64,000 bases of DNA from Betaproteobacteria bacterium (GTDB lineage: Bacteria; Pseudomonadota; Gammaproteobacteria; Burkholderiales; Burkholderiaceae_E). The notes beneath the pieces are model-generated. The model did not search any database. It saw only the letters and a list, made by a program, of their open reading frames with translations, and had not been told where the DNA came from. The translations under genes and the position numbers were made by a program. Shown here in pieces: positions 1 through 9,833 of this stretch (position 1 is the first letter of the stretch; each line of letters begins with the position of its first letter). The stretch covers positions 19,061-83,060 of the forward strand of contig VGHA01000002.1 of the NCBI GenBank assembly GCA_016868375.1, in the 5' to 3' direction.

Positions 1-646
1 CGATCGCAAACAGCGCGCAGGGACCTGCCGCGTTGGCGAGCATTCGGGTGAAGGTGTCGGCCGCTTGTGGCAATGAGAATCCGGCCGCAGAAAATACCAG
101 CCCCACGAAGATCGACCCGAGCAGGGGCGACACCAGCACACTGCGCGCGGCCGTGACAATCGATCCCATCAATCCGACGCGGCGGTCGCGCTGCAACTCC
201 AGGATCAGGATGGTGAGCGCAATCAGCACAATGTTGTCGGTGATGACGGCCAGGGTGACAGTGGGCAGCAGGTGATCGCCCAGCTGTCCGAGCAGCGCGA
301 GGCCAAGGTAGCCGACATTGCCATGCGAGGCGCCCAGTGCGAACGAGGCGGACTCGGACACCGAGCGACTGGGTTGTCCCAGGGCGGTGCGTCGGGCGAT
401 CAGGTAGGCGAGCCCAAAGGACGTCAGGCCCGCCACAGCGATACCCGCTGCCAGGCCGGGCTCAAACAGCTCTTCAAGCGGGCGCAGCGCCACGACGCGG
501 AACAGCATCGACGGCAGCGCGAACCAGTACACGAAGGCGTTGATGCCGTCGATCGCCCCGGCGGGCAGCATGGCGCGGGCGGCGGCGACGTAGCCGCACA
601 ACACCAGCGCAAAAACCGGAGCCGTGACATTGAGAACATCAAGCAT
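1..646 (-). CDS. AEC (auxin efflux carrier) family transporter, N-terminal part, truncated by window edge
   Basis: Minus-strand reading from ATG at 646: MLDVLNVTAPVFALVLCGYVAAARAMLPAGAIDGINAFVYWFALPSMLFRVVALRPLEEL..., typical AEC N-terminus; runs off the left edge and is absent from the ORF track because it has no stop. Confidence 0.8.
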   Translation of the reverse strand, partial: MLDVLNVTAPVFALVLCGYVAAARAMLPAGAIDGINAFVYWFALPSMLFRVVALRPLEELFEPGLAAGIAVAGLTSFGLAYLIARRTALGQPSRSVSESASFALGASHGNVGYLGLALLGQLGDHLLPTVTLAVITDNIVLIALTILILELQRDRRVGLMGSIVTAARSVLVSPLLGSIFVGLVFSAAGFSLPQAADTFTRMLANAAGPCALFAI

Positions 647-711
647 CAGGCTGCCGAGTGTAGCGGTTTGCGGCACAATTGCTGTTCCATCCATTTTTTG
701 TCGAAGCAGCA

Positions 712-1740
712 ATGTCGTATTGCAGCAGCAGCGCTCGCCGTCGTTTCGTTCAACACGCAGCGGGCGCATCGGCCGCTGCCGCCGGGCTCTTGCCGCTGGG
801 CGCCCGGTCCAGCAGCCCGTCCACCGCGGCACGCCCGCCGGAGTGGGTCTATGTGCTCAACTCCCGCGACGCGTCGGTGTCTCTTATCGACAAGGCCGCG
901 CGGACCGAGTCGCGGCGAATCACCGTCGGCAAAGAGCCACACCATCTGTATCCCACACCCGATGGCCGCTCGCTGATTGTTGGCAACGCCATGAGCGACG
1001 ACCTGGTGTTTTTCGACCCGGTCACAGCCAACATCCAGCGACGTATTCCGTCGATCGACGACCCGTATCAGCTTGGCTTTTCACCTGATACGCGCTGGTT
1101 TGTCACCGCGGCGCTCAGGCTGGATCGGGTTGATATCTACCGTTACGAACGCGGCGAGTTGAAACTCGAAAAACGCCTGTCAATCCCGAAGGCGCCCAGC
1201 CATATCTGGTTCTCCGCTGACAGCAGCATGGTGTTTGCAACGCTGCAGGACAGCAATGAGATCGTCGCAATCAGCCTGCAAAAGCTTGAGCCGGTCTGGA
1301 AGCTTCGCACGGGCAAGCAGCCTGCCGGAATCGTCATCACACCCGATGATCGTCATCTGCTGGTAGGCGTCATGGGCGAAAATTTCGTCGATGTCATTGA
1401 TTGGCGTGCGCAGAAGAGCATCCGGAGGATCGTTACCGGGCGCGGCGCCCACAACCTTCGCGGGCTGGGCGATCAGCGACACGTGTTTGTCACGAATCGA
1501 GTTGACAATTCGGTCAGTTGCATTGACATGCGCACGTTCCAGGTGGTCAGCAGCTTCCCCGTACCGGGTGGCCCCGACTGCATGGAAATCACCTCTGACC
1601 GAAAAACCATGTGGATCACCAACCGCTTTGCCAGGCAGGTATCGCTGGTCGATCTCGCCGATGGCCGCATCATCCACACCATCGGTGTCGGGCGCTCGCC
1701 GCATGGCATCTTCTTCACTGATCGTGCGCCGCTGATCTGA
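712..1740 (+). CDS. YVTN-type beta-propeller repeat protein with Tat-like/secretion signal
   Basis: Translation with RRRF...AAAAGLLPLGA signal-like N-terminus and repeated YVLNSRDASVSLID / FVTNRVDNSVSCID / WITNRFARQVSLVDL blades. Confidence 0.8.
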   Translation: MSYCSSSARRRFVQHAAGASAAAAGLLPLGARSSSPSTAARPPEWVYVLNSRDASVSLIDKAARTESRRITVGKEPHHLYPTPDGRSLIVGNAMSDDLVFFDPVTANIQRRIPSIDDPYQLGFSPDTRWFVTAALRLDRVDIYRYERGELKLEKRLSIPKAPSHIWFSADSSMVFATLQDSNEIVAISLQKLEPVWKLRTGKQPAGIVITPDDRHLLVGVMGENFVDVIDWRAQKSIRRIVTGRGAHNLRGLGDQRHVFVTNRVDNSVSCIDMRTFQVVSSFPVPGGPDCMEITSDRKTMWITNRFARQVSLVDLADGRIIHTIGVGRSPHGIFFTDRAPLI

Positions 1741-1754
1741 CGCGCGAGCGCACG

Positions 1755-2576
1755 GTGCCGCTTCGCCCAACCACCCGTCGCAGGCTCTGTGTGATGGCCG
1801 CCGCAGCCTGGGTGGCTGCCGCGCCCGCCCGCGCCGCCGCGCCCGGCGCGGTCGATCCGGGTGCCAGTTACACGTGTAAAGGCTGGCTGTATCTCACTTT
1901 GGATACCGGCAGCATGCGCGACGCCGAACTGATTGCCGACATCTTGAAACGTCACCAGGTCAGGGCCACGTTTTTCCTCGCCAGCGAGAAAACCGTTCGG
2001 GGTGACCACTCCCTGGATCTTTCGTGGACACCGTATTGGCGGGCCAGGGCGGCCGAAGGGCACCGCTTCGGCAGCCATACCTTTGATCATGTGTATCTGC
2101 GGGAGGGGCGTGCCGGACAAACGCCCCAGGGGGCCTTTGTTGCGCGGCCACAGTTCGGCGAGTCGGCGGGCAAGGATCAGGTCTGGAATTCGGCGGATCT
2201 GTGTCGCGAGTTGAAACGCGTCGAGCATCGGTTCCGCGACATGACGGGGCAGGGCCTGGAGCCGCTCTGGCGGGCTCCCGGTGGTCGAGCCCCAGCCGTC
2301 GCCATGGATGCCGCTTTGGGGTGCGGGTTTCGGCATGTACACTGGGCAGATGCTGGGTTTCTGGGCGACGAGCTGCCCTCGGATAAGTTTCCGAACGACA
2401 AGTTGCTGGCCCAGGCGCTGTCGCGACTCCGAAGCGGCGATATTCTGATGGCGCATCTGGGCATCTGGTCTCGTAAAGACCCGTTTGCGCCGATGCTCGA
2501 TCCGCTGATCGCCGGTCTGCGGAAAAAGCAGTTCTGTTTTGCCACGCTCGATCATCATCCCGACTACCGACGTTAA
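1755..2576 (+). CDS. Polysaccharide deacetylase family protein (secreted)
   Basis: Signal-like N-terminus; LYLTLDTGSMRDAELIADILKRHQVRATFFLASE and GSHTFDHVYL motifs; GTG start. Confidence 0.8.
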   Translation: MPLRPTTRRRLCVMAAAAWVAAAPARAAAPGAVDPGASYTCKGWLYLTLDTGSMRDAELIADILKRHQVRATFFLASEKTVRGDHSLDLSWTPYWRARAAEGHRFGSHTFDHVYLREGRAGQTPQGAFVARPQFGESAGKDQVWNSADLCRELKRVEHRFRDMTGQGLEPLWRAPGGRAPAVAMDAALGCGFRHVHWADAGFLGDELPSDKFPNDKLLAQALSRLRSGDILMAHLGIWSRKDPFAPMLDPLIAGLRKKQFCFATLDHHPDYRR

Positions 2577-2582
2577 AACGCC

Positions 2583-3527
2583 ATGCTCGATTCACTGATT
2601 CACGCCTTTGTTGCCACGCAAACCTGGATTCACGAGACGCTTCTGCAGCCTGTCATGTTCACGCTTGGCCTGATGCATCTGAGCGAAATGGCCTTTGATG
2701 CGCTCGAATGGATTCTGATTGGTCTGATCGAAGTGGTGGGCATGGTGGTTGTGTTGGGCCTGCTCGAGCGGTGGATGCCTGCTGAACCTTCGGCCGGGCG
2801 AAAAGAATGGCGGGTCGATGTGGTGTACGCGATGCTCAGGCGGGTCGGCGTTGTGCCGCTGTTGGCGTTTGCGCTCTTTACGCCCCTGGTTGACGCGATT
2901 GAGGCGCAGCTTCGCTTCGCGGGCATTTCGCGACTTCCGCTTGATTCGGCTCTGCCGGGCATCACCGATGTTCCCTGGGTCAGTTTTCTGATCTACCTGG
3001 TGGTGTTTGATTTCGTCGATTACTGGCTGCATCGCGCGCAGCACCGCTGGCCCTGGTGGTGGGAACTGCACGCGGTTCACCATAGCCAGCGGCAGATGAC
3101 CTTCTGGACCGAAGACCGTAACCATCTGATCGACGATCTGCTGCGTGATGGTCTGATGGCGCTGCTCGCGGTGGCCATTGGCGTTGCGCCCGGCCAGTTC
3201 ATCGGCATCGTGGTGGTGTCGCGCCTCCTGCAAAGCGTTCAGCATGCGAATCTGCGCTGGCGCTATGGTCGCCTGGGCGAGCAGCTGCTTGTCAGTCCCA
3301 GTTTCCATCGGCTCCATCATGCAGTTGACTTTGGCCATGACGGTCCCGCGCGTGGATGCAACTTTGCCGTGCTGTTTCCGGTCTGGGATCGCCTGTTCGG
3401 CACCCTGAACAACCGGCCTGGCTTTGTACCCACCGGAATTCGCGATCAGGTCGAAGGGCGCGACTACGGCAAAGGTTTTTTCCGCCAGCACTGGCTGGCC
3501 ATCAGTCGGATCTTCGGGCGCGCCTGA
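2583..3527 (+). CDS. Sterol desaturase / fatty acid hydroxylase family membrane protein
   Basis: His motifs HRAQH, HAVHHSQ, HRLHHAVD with multiple TM segments. Confidence 0.88.
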   Translation: MLDSLIHAFVATQTWIHETLLQPVMFTLGLMHLSEMAFDALEWILIGLIEVVGMVVVLGLLERWMPAEPSAGRKEWRVDVVYAMLRRVGVVPLLAFALFTPLVDAIEAQLRFAGISRLPLDSALPGITDVPWVSFLIYLVVFDFVDYWLHRAQHRWPWWWELHAVHHSQRQMTFWTEDRNHLIDDLLRDGLMALLAVAIGVAPGQFIGIVVVSRLLQSVQHANLRWRYGRLGEQLLVSPSFHRLHHAVDFGHDGPARGCNFAVLFPVWDRLFGTLNNRPGFVPTGIRDQVEGRDYGKGFFRQHWLAISRIFGRA

Positions 3528-3605
3528 GCGCTGATCCGATTCACAGCGCAGCCGCGGCACGACTCGGGTCCGAAACGTCGCCGACCTGCGCGCAGGAGTT
3601 CATGG

Positions 3606-4388
3606 ATGGCGTTGGGTCTGATCATCATCGGTGACGAAATTCTGTCGGGCAAGCGGCAGGACAAACACTTTGCCAAGGTTCTTGAGCTGACCTCCGCACG
3701 CGGTATGGAGCTTGCCTGGGTGCGCTATCTTGGTGATGAGCGTGCCCGGATCGTTCATGCGCTGCGTGATTCTTTTGCCAGCGGTGACACCGTGCTGTCG
3801 TGTGGCGGCATTGGTGCGACCCCGGACGACCACACACGACAGGCAGCGGCCGAGGCGCTTGACGTTCCGCTTGCGCTGCATCCGGAAGCCGCCGACCTGA
3901 TTCGGCAGCGTGCGGCCGAGATGGCGCGCGAGGGCAAAGCGTCGGCCAACCCCGACGCGCCCGAGAATCGGCAGCGACTCAAGATGGGCGAGTTTCCTGA
4001 AGGCGCTCGCATCATTCCGAATCCCTACAACCGCATTCCCGGATTCGCTATCCGCCGGCACTACTTTGTGCCAGGTTTTCCTGTGATGGCCTGGCCCATG
4101 ATCGAGGCCCTGCTGGACGGCGAACTGATCGGCGAGCGCCCCGGGGCTGCGCGAGTCGAGCGTTCATTTCTGGTGTATGAGCTGGCCGAGTCAACCGTGA
4201 CGCCGCTGATGGAGGCGCTCGAGCGGGAACTGCCCGGTGTACGAACGTTCAGTCTGCCGTCGGTGGGCGAGGACGGTAGCCGCCGTCACATCGAGCTGGG
4301 CGTCAAGGGCGAGGCGGCGGTGGTCGATGATGCGCTTCAGCGCTTGCGGCGCGGCGCGCTTACGCTCGGAGGCCAGCTTGGCCCTTGA
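3606..4388 (+). CDS. CinA-like/MoaB-type molybdopterin-binding domain protein
   Basis: MALGLIIIGDEILSGKRQDKHF ... VLSCGGIGATPDDHTRQA. Confidence 0.88.
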   Translation: MALGLIIIGDEILSGKRQDKHFAKVLELTSARGMELAWVRYLGDERARIVHALRDSFASGDTVLSCGGIGATPDDHTRQAAAEALDVPLALHPEAADLIRQRAAEMAREGKASANPDAPENRQRLKMGEFPEGARIIPNPYNRIPGFAIRRHYFVPGFPVMAWPMIEALLDGELIGERPGAARVERSFLVYELAESTVTPLMEALERELPGVRTFSLPSVGEDGSRRHIELGVKGEAAVVDDALQRLRRGALTLGGQLGP

Positions 4389-4487
4389 GCGCAGAACCTC
4401 AGCGGGCTGACCGCGACACGATCGACATCCGGCAAGCACGGTCGCCGTGACAGCCTCATAATTGCCCGGAAACAACGGAGAACGCCG

Positions 4488-7400
4488 ATGAACATGCCGG
4501 CCGAGGCGATGCTGCGCGACGTGCAGCTCGATGACAAGTACACCGCAGACCAGGGTCAGGTTTACATGACCGGTACCCAGGCGCTGGTGAGGCTGCCGCT
4601 GATGCAGCGGCGTCGCGACCTGGCTGCGGGTTTGAATACGGGGGGCTACATCAGCGGCTATCGGGGATCGCCGATTGGTGCCTACGACCAGGCGTTGTGG
4701 CGCGCCAAAAAGCATCTTGATGAGCATCACGTGCGCTTTGTTCCTGGGCTCAATGAAGATCTGGCGGCCACCGCAATCTGGGGAACGCAGCAGCTGCATT
4801 TCTTTCCGGGTGCGCAGTACGACGGCGTGTTTTCAATCTGGTACGGGAAAGGGCCGGGCGTTGATCGAACCGGCGATGCCTTCCGCCACGCGAATCAGGC
4901 GGGCAGCGCCGTCAACGGTGGGGTGATCGCAATTGGTGGCGACGACCACGGCGCCAAGTCGTCCACGGTGGCCGCTCAAACCGATCATATTTTTATCGCG
5001 GTTTCGATGCCGGTGCTGGCGCCGGCCACGGTCCAGGACTACATCGATCTGGGACTGCACGCCTTTGCGCTGTCGCGGTTCTCTGGCTGCTGGGTCGGTT
5101 TCAAGGCGGTCACCGATACGCTTGAAACCGCGGGTATTGTTGACGTGTCGTCTGACCGGCTCAACATTGTGCTGCCGCAGGATGTTCCGATGCCTCCGGG
5201 GGGGCTTAACGCCCGCTGGCCCGAAGAGCCTTTCCTGAAGCTCGAAGAGCGGCTGGTTCGATGGAAGCTGCCAGCAGTGCGCGCCTACGCGCGGGCCAAC
5301 CGGCTTGATCGCAACAGCCTGGGTCGGCCGGATGGGGCGCCCGCACGGCTGGGCATTCTGTCCACCGGCAAAGCCTATCTCGACACGATGCAGGCGCTGG
5401 TTGAACTGGGCATTGATGACGCCACCGCGCGCCATATCGGCTTGCGGGTGTATCGGGTGGCCATGCCCTGGCCGCTTGAGCCCGAGAGCGCGCGCGAGTT
5501 CTGTGCCGGCTGCGAGGAAGTGTTGGTCATCGAGGAGAAGCGCTCGATCATCGAATCGCAGTTGAAAGAAATTCTTTATGGACTCGAGCAGCGTCCGCTT
5601 GTCACGGGCAAGCGCGACGAGCGTGACGCACCGCTGGTGCCGGAGGCGGGCGAACTGTCCCCCGCGATCCTGGCCCGAATTATCGCAGCCCGGCTACGGC
5701 GTCATACGGGTCGCCTGTCTGATGCGTTTGGTGAGTCCGATACCGAGATCGAGTCCCGCATGGCTCGGCGCCTTGAGGAGTTCGAGTCGCGCGAACGCGG
5801 AATGTCCAAGCTCGCAGTGCCGATCGAGCGCATTCCGTATTTCTGCTCGGGTTGCCCGCACAACACATCGACACGGGTGCCAGAAGGGTCTCGCGCCAAC
5901 GCAGGCATTGGGTGCCACTACATGGCGCAGTGGATGGACCGCTCCACGGCAAGCTTTACGCAGATGGGCGGCGAGGGTATGACCTGGGTGGGGCAGGCGC
6001 CGTTTTCCGCCACACCTCATGTGTTCCAGAACATCGGCGACGGCACATATTTCCATTCCGGCTCGCTCGCCATCCGCCATGCGATCGCCACCAACACGCC
6101 GATCACCTACAAGATTCTTTTCAACGATGCGGTAGCGATGACCGGCGGTCAGCGCCACGATGGATCCCTGACCCCCGACCGCATCGTCGCGCAAGTGTTG
6201 GCCGAGGGCGTCACCCGGGTGGTGGTGGTCACCGATGAACCCGAAAAATACCCAGCGGGATATTTCCCCGCGTCGGTGCCGGTTCACCACCGCGACGACC
6301 TCGACCGCGTTCAGCGTGAGCTGCGCGAGTTTCGCGGCGTGTCGGTGCTGGTCTACGACCAGACCTGTGCTGCGGAAAAGCGCCGTCGTCGCAAGCGTGG
6401 TGCTTTCCCCGACCCGGACAAGCGCGCCTTCATCAATGAGGCCGTCTGCGAGGGCTGCGGCGATTGCGGCGTCAAGTCCAATTGCGTGTCGATCGAGCCG
6501 GTGGAAACCGAGTTTGGCCGAAAGCGCGCAATCAACCAATCGTCGTGTAACAAAGACTTTTCGTGCGTGAACGGCTTCTGCCCAAGCTTTGTCACGCTCG
6601 AAGGCGCCAAGCCCAAACGCGGGCGGGCCAGTCAGGTTGCGCCGGATGCCGCGCAGGTTGCGCTGCCTGGGGTCACGCTGCCCGATATCCAGGGCGCATG
6701 GTCGCTGCTGGTCACCGGCATCGGCGGAACCGGCGTGGTCACGATCGGGCAGATTCTCGGTATGGCCGCGCACCTGGAGGGCAAGGGCGTCACGGTGCTC
6801 GACATGGCCGGCCTTGCGCAAAAAAATGGCGCGGTCATGAGCTTCGTGCGCATCGGGGCCGACCAGCAGGCGCTTCATGCCCCGCGAATCGGTCTGGCTT
6901 CGGCCGATGCAGTCATCGGCTGCGATGTCGTTGTCACCGCCGGGCGCGAGGCAATGCAGCGGGTGTTGTCGGGGCGTACGCGTGTCGCAGTCAATGTGGC
7001 CAGTACACCCACCGCCGATTTCACCCGAAATGCCGACTGGAGCTTCCCACTCAATCGCATGGAGCAGACCATTGCCGATGCAGTGGGCGAATCCAATGCA
7101 TCGTTCGTCGATGCAACCCGCCTCGCCACCGGCCTGTTGGGCGACGCCATCACCGCGAATCTGTTCATGCTGGGCTATGCCTGGCAGCTGGGGATGATTC
7201 CCTTGTCGGCGCGTGCCATCGAACGTGCCATTGAACTGAACGAAGTCTCGGTGGGCACCAATCTGGCGGCGTTCCTGTGGGGGCGGCGGGCGGCGGTGGA
7301 TCCGGCGCAGGTTGAGCAACTGGCTGCTCCGCCAAAGACGTTACCGCCGTCCAGAATGCTGTCCGCCACGCTTGATGAACTGATCGCTCGTCGCGTGGAT

Positions 7401-8066
7401 TTTCTCGCCGACTACCAGAATGACGTATGGGCGGCGCGCTATCGCGCGCTGGTCGATCGCGTGCGTGCGGCTGAACGCTCGCTGGGACTACCCGTCGGCG
7501 ATTCGCCCGAGGCGATGCCACTGACTGCGGCAGTAGCCAAAAACTTTTACCGCCTCATGTCCTACAAGGACGAATATGAAGTGGCGCGTCTTTACACGAC
7601 CGGTGACTTCGAACGGACAGTGCGTGAGCAGTTTGAAGGCGAGGTTCGGATGCGCTTTCATCTGGCGCCGCCGCTTCTGTCGCGGCGCAATGAGAAGGGT
7701 GAACTGATCAAGCGAAGCTGGGGGCCCTGGGTGCTGAGCGTGTTTCGAGTACTCGTACGCCTGCGCGGGCTGCGCGGAACGCCGTTTGACCTGTTCGGCT
7801 ACACCGAAGAGCGCCGGATGGAGCGGCGGCTTATCGACGAATACGAGACGCTGCTTGACCGGCTGATCGCCGAACTGACGCCGGCACGCCATGATCTCGC
7901 GGTTCGCCTCGCCTCATTTCCAGAGCAGATCCGAGGGTTCGGACACGTCAAGGAGCGCAATGTCCACGCTGCACTGGCCTCACGCGATCAGGGGCTGGTG
8001 GGCTGGCAGTCGGCGGGCACGTCTTCGTCTGATCAACCTGTTCCCCAAATGGAAACGGCCCGTTGA
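4488..8066 (+). CDS. Indolepyruvate ferredoxin oxidoreductase, fused alpha/beta(gamma) chain
   Basis: 1192 aa; GYISGYRGSPIGAYD, CSGCPHNTSTRVPEGSRANAGIGCHYMA, CEGCGDCGVKSNC, GIGGTGVVTIGQILGMAAHLEGK. Confidence 0.93.
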   Translation: MNMPAEAMLRDVQLDDKYTADQGQVYMTGTQALVRLPLMQRRRDLAAGLNTGGYISGYRGSPIGAYDQALWRAKKHLDEHHVRFVPGLNEDLAATAIWGTQQLHFFPGAQYDGVFSIWYGKGPGVDRTGDAFRHANQAGSAVNGGVIAIGGDDHGAKSSTVAAQTDHIFIAVSMPVLAPATVQDYIDLGLHAFALSRFSGCWVGFKAVTDTLETAGIVDVSSDRLNIVLPQDVPMPPGGLNARWPEEPFLKLEERLVRWKLPAVRAYARANRLDRNSLGRPDGAPARLGILSTGKAYLDTMQALVELGIDDATARHIGLRVYRVAMPWPLEPESAREFCAGCEEVLVIEEKRSIIESQLKEILYGLEQRPLVTGKRDERDAPLVPEAGELSPAILARIIAARLRRHTGRLSDAFGESDTEIESRMARRLEEFESRERGMSKLAVPIERIPYFCSGCPHNTSTRVPEGSRANAGIGCHYMAQWMDRSTASFTQMGGEGMTWVGQAPFSATPHVFQNIGDGTYFHSGSLAIRHAIATNTPITYKILFNDAVAMTGGQRHDGSLTPDRIVAQVLAEGVTRVVVVTDEPEKYPAGYFPASVPVHHRDDLDRVQRELREFRGVSVLVYDQTCAAEKRRRRKRGAFPDPDKRAFINEAVCEGCGDCGVKSNCVSIEPVETEFGRKRAINQSSCNKDFSCVNGFCPSFVTLEGAKPKRGRASQVAPDAAQVALPGVTLPDIQGAWSLLVTGIGGTGVVTIGQILGMAAHLEGKGVTVLDMAGLAQKNGAVMSFVRIGADQQALHAPRIGLASADAVIGCDVVVTAGREAMQRVLSGRTRVAVNVASTPTADFTRNADWSFPLNRMEQTIADAVGESNASFVDATRLATGLLGDAITANLFMLGYAWQLGMIPLSARAIERAIELNEVSVGTNLAAFLWGRRAAVDPAQVEQLAAPPKTLPPSRMLSATLDELIARRVDFLADYQNDVWAARYRALVDRVRAAERSLGLPVGDSPEAMPLTAAVAKNFYRLMSYKDEYEVARLYTTGDFERTVREQFEGEVRMRFHLAPPLLSRRNEKGELIKRSWGPWVLSVFRVLVRLRGLRGTPFDLFGYTEERRMERRLIDEYETLLDRLIAELTPARHDLAVRLASFPEQIRGFGHVKERNVHAALASRDQGLVGWQSAGTSSSDQPVPQMETAR

Positions 8067-8079
8067 CCGGGCCGTTTCC
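8051..8079 (+). terminator. Stem-loop GGAAACGGCCC-gttgacc-GGGCCGTTTCC
   Basis: 11-bp perfect inverted repeat at the 3' end of the 4488-8066 CDS; only a short T run within the 3' arm. Confidence 0.65.
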
Positions 8080-8128
8080 GTGCTCTCTAGCCCGTAGGCT
8101 GGAGCTTGAGGAGGAGGCTTACGAAACT

Positions 8129-8668
8129 TCAGGCGGCTTTTTTGGCCGAGCGGCTGTTAACCGTTTTGCTGGCCGCTGCCACGTTGGCCTCAGCCATTTC
8201 CACCACTTGCTTGGTGGCGCGGCTGACCTGATCAAACGCGGTGTTGGCGGCCGAGACAGCCGATTTCACCAGCGTCATGACGCCTTCGCTGCCAGCGGGG
8301 GCATTGCGAGCCATCGAATCGATCGCGGCAAACAGCTGCTTGTTGCCGTCGGCCATTTGTTTTTCAACCAGGCGAGCCAGTTCGGCGCTGGTTTCCGAGG
8401 CGATTTCGTAGCAATGCTTGGCGTACGAAGCGGCCTTGTCGGCGCTCGGTTGCAAGGAGGTGGCCGACAGCTCGGAAAGCGACTTGACGTCTTTCACTTC
8501 GAGAAGCGACTTCATCATCTCGGCGGACTCGTCAAACGTGCTGCGGGCGGCCTGCATGTTAAGGGTGGCGAGGCGCTCAAAACCTGCCATCGACGCGCGC
8601 GCTGCGCTCTGCATCATGTCGAAAGAGGCCTTGTTTAGGGAAGCGAACTGCTCAGGAGTCTGGATCAT
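8129..8668 (-). CDS. Phasin family protein (PHA granule-associated)
   Basis: MIQTPEQFASLNKASFDMMQSAARASMAGFERLATLNMQAARSTFDESAEMMKSLLEVKD. Confidence 0.92.
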   Translation of the reverse strand: MIQTPEQFASLNKASFDMMQSAARASMAGFERLATLNMQAARSTFDESAEMMKSLLEVKDVKSLSELSATSLQPSADKAASYAKHCYEIASETSAELARLVEKQMADGNKQLFAAIDSMARNAPAGSEGVMTLVKSAVSAANTAFDQVSRATKQVVEMAEANVAAASKTVNSRSAKKAA

Positions 8669-8754
8669 GGGAACCTCCGATGGGTTTGGGGCGGGTCAGG
8701 GAGCAACTTGATTAAGGGCTGGAGGGCAACTCTATGCTGCGCTGCAACAAACGA

Positions 8755-8783
8755 ATGATGCCAAGCCTGAATCAGGTTGTCAA
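8755..8783 (-). promoter_or_regulatory. Putative sigma70 promoter of phasin gene, TTGACA-N17-CATCAT
   Basis: Minus strand: TTGACA at 8783-8778, 17-nt spacer, CATCAT at 8760-8755, 87 nt upstream of the phasin start. Confidence 0.6.
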
Positions 8784-8906
8784 GCGATATTGTTGTGGTG
8801 CAACAAAACCGGGTTCGGTCGATCAAAAAATCTTATAAATAACTGATTTTTAAATGATAAAAATCAAGCTACCAGAAAAAAATAGGGCGTATGAAGGCGC
8901 CTTCTG

Positions 8907-9833
8907 TTGCGGCCGCAAATAATGTCGCCTTCCTTCAGGGTGGCGCTTTTGCGGTGCGTTGCAATAAGCGTGGCGCTCGGGTTCGTGATGGTCTGGTCGA
9001 CTGGCTTCATCGTCGCCCGCTATGGGGTCCCCCATGCGCCTGCGCTCAGCTTTCTCGCGCTTCGGTTCGCGGCCACGCTGCTGGTGCTTGTGCCGCTGAT
9101 CCTCGTCCTGAAAGCGCGCTGGCCGTCGCGGCACGACATGTTTCACCTTGCAGTGGCCGGTTTGCTCATTCAAGCGGTCTACCTGTCCGGTGTGTGGATT
9201 GCAATCGAGCATGGCATGCCGTCGGCCATGTCTGCGTTGATTGTCAATTTGCAGCCGATCCTTACCGCGGTGTGGGTGGCGGGGTGGGGCGAAACCGTGG
9301 GCAGGCGTCAATGGTTGGGGCTTTTGCTGGGGTTTGTCGGCGTTGCGCTGGCGGTCGCCAGCAAGTGGACTGCCGACGGTGTCAGCGTCGCCAACCTGAT
9401 CAGTTGCGTGTTGGCGTTAGCCGGCATCACGGCAGGCACGCTGTACCAGAAGCGCTGGGTGCCCAGCTTTGACCTGCATACGGGAAGCTTTGTGCAACTC
9501 GCTGCCTCGCTTGCCGTCGTGGGGCCGCTCGCGCTTATTGTTGAGACCCGACCTGTCGCCTGGAACGTTGACCTGCTGCTTGCGCTCGCCTGGGCCGTGC
9601 TCGCGATCTCAATCGGTGCCACCTTCGTCCTGTATCGACTGATTGAAAAAGGCTCGGCAACGGCGGTGACGTCGCTGATGTATCTGGTGCCACCCAGCAC
9701 GGCGCTCATGGCCTGGCTGCTGTTCGATGAGGCCTACGGGTGGTTGGCGGCTGCGGGCATGGTCTGCGCTGCAACCGGTGTGGCGCTGGTTCAGCGGGCG
9801 GGCTCGCCGCGCGCAGCCAATGCATCCCGGTGA
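8907..9833 (+). CDS. DMT superfamily (EamA) transporter
   Basis: 10-TM hydrophobic pattern, VMVWSTGFIVARYG, YLVPPSTALMAWLLFDEAYGW; start could be 8922. Confidence 0.85.
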   Translation: MRPQIMSPSFRVALLRCVAISVALGFVMVWSTGFIVARYGVPHAPALSFLALRFAATLLVLVPLILVLKARWPSRHDMFHLAVAGLLIQAVYLSGVWIAIEHGMPSAMSALIVNLQPILTAVWVAGWGETVGRRQWLGLLLGFVGVALAVASKWTADGVSVANLISCVLALAGITAGTLYQKRWVPSFDLHTGSFVQLAASLAVVGPLALIVETRPVAWNVDLLLALAWAVLAISIGATFVLYRLIEKGSATAVTSLMYLVPPSTALMAWLLFDEAYGWLAAAGMVCAATGVALVQRAGSPRAANASR

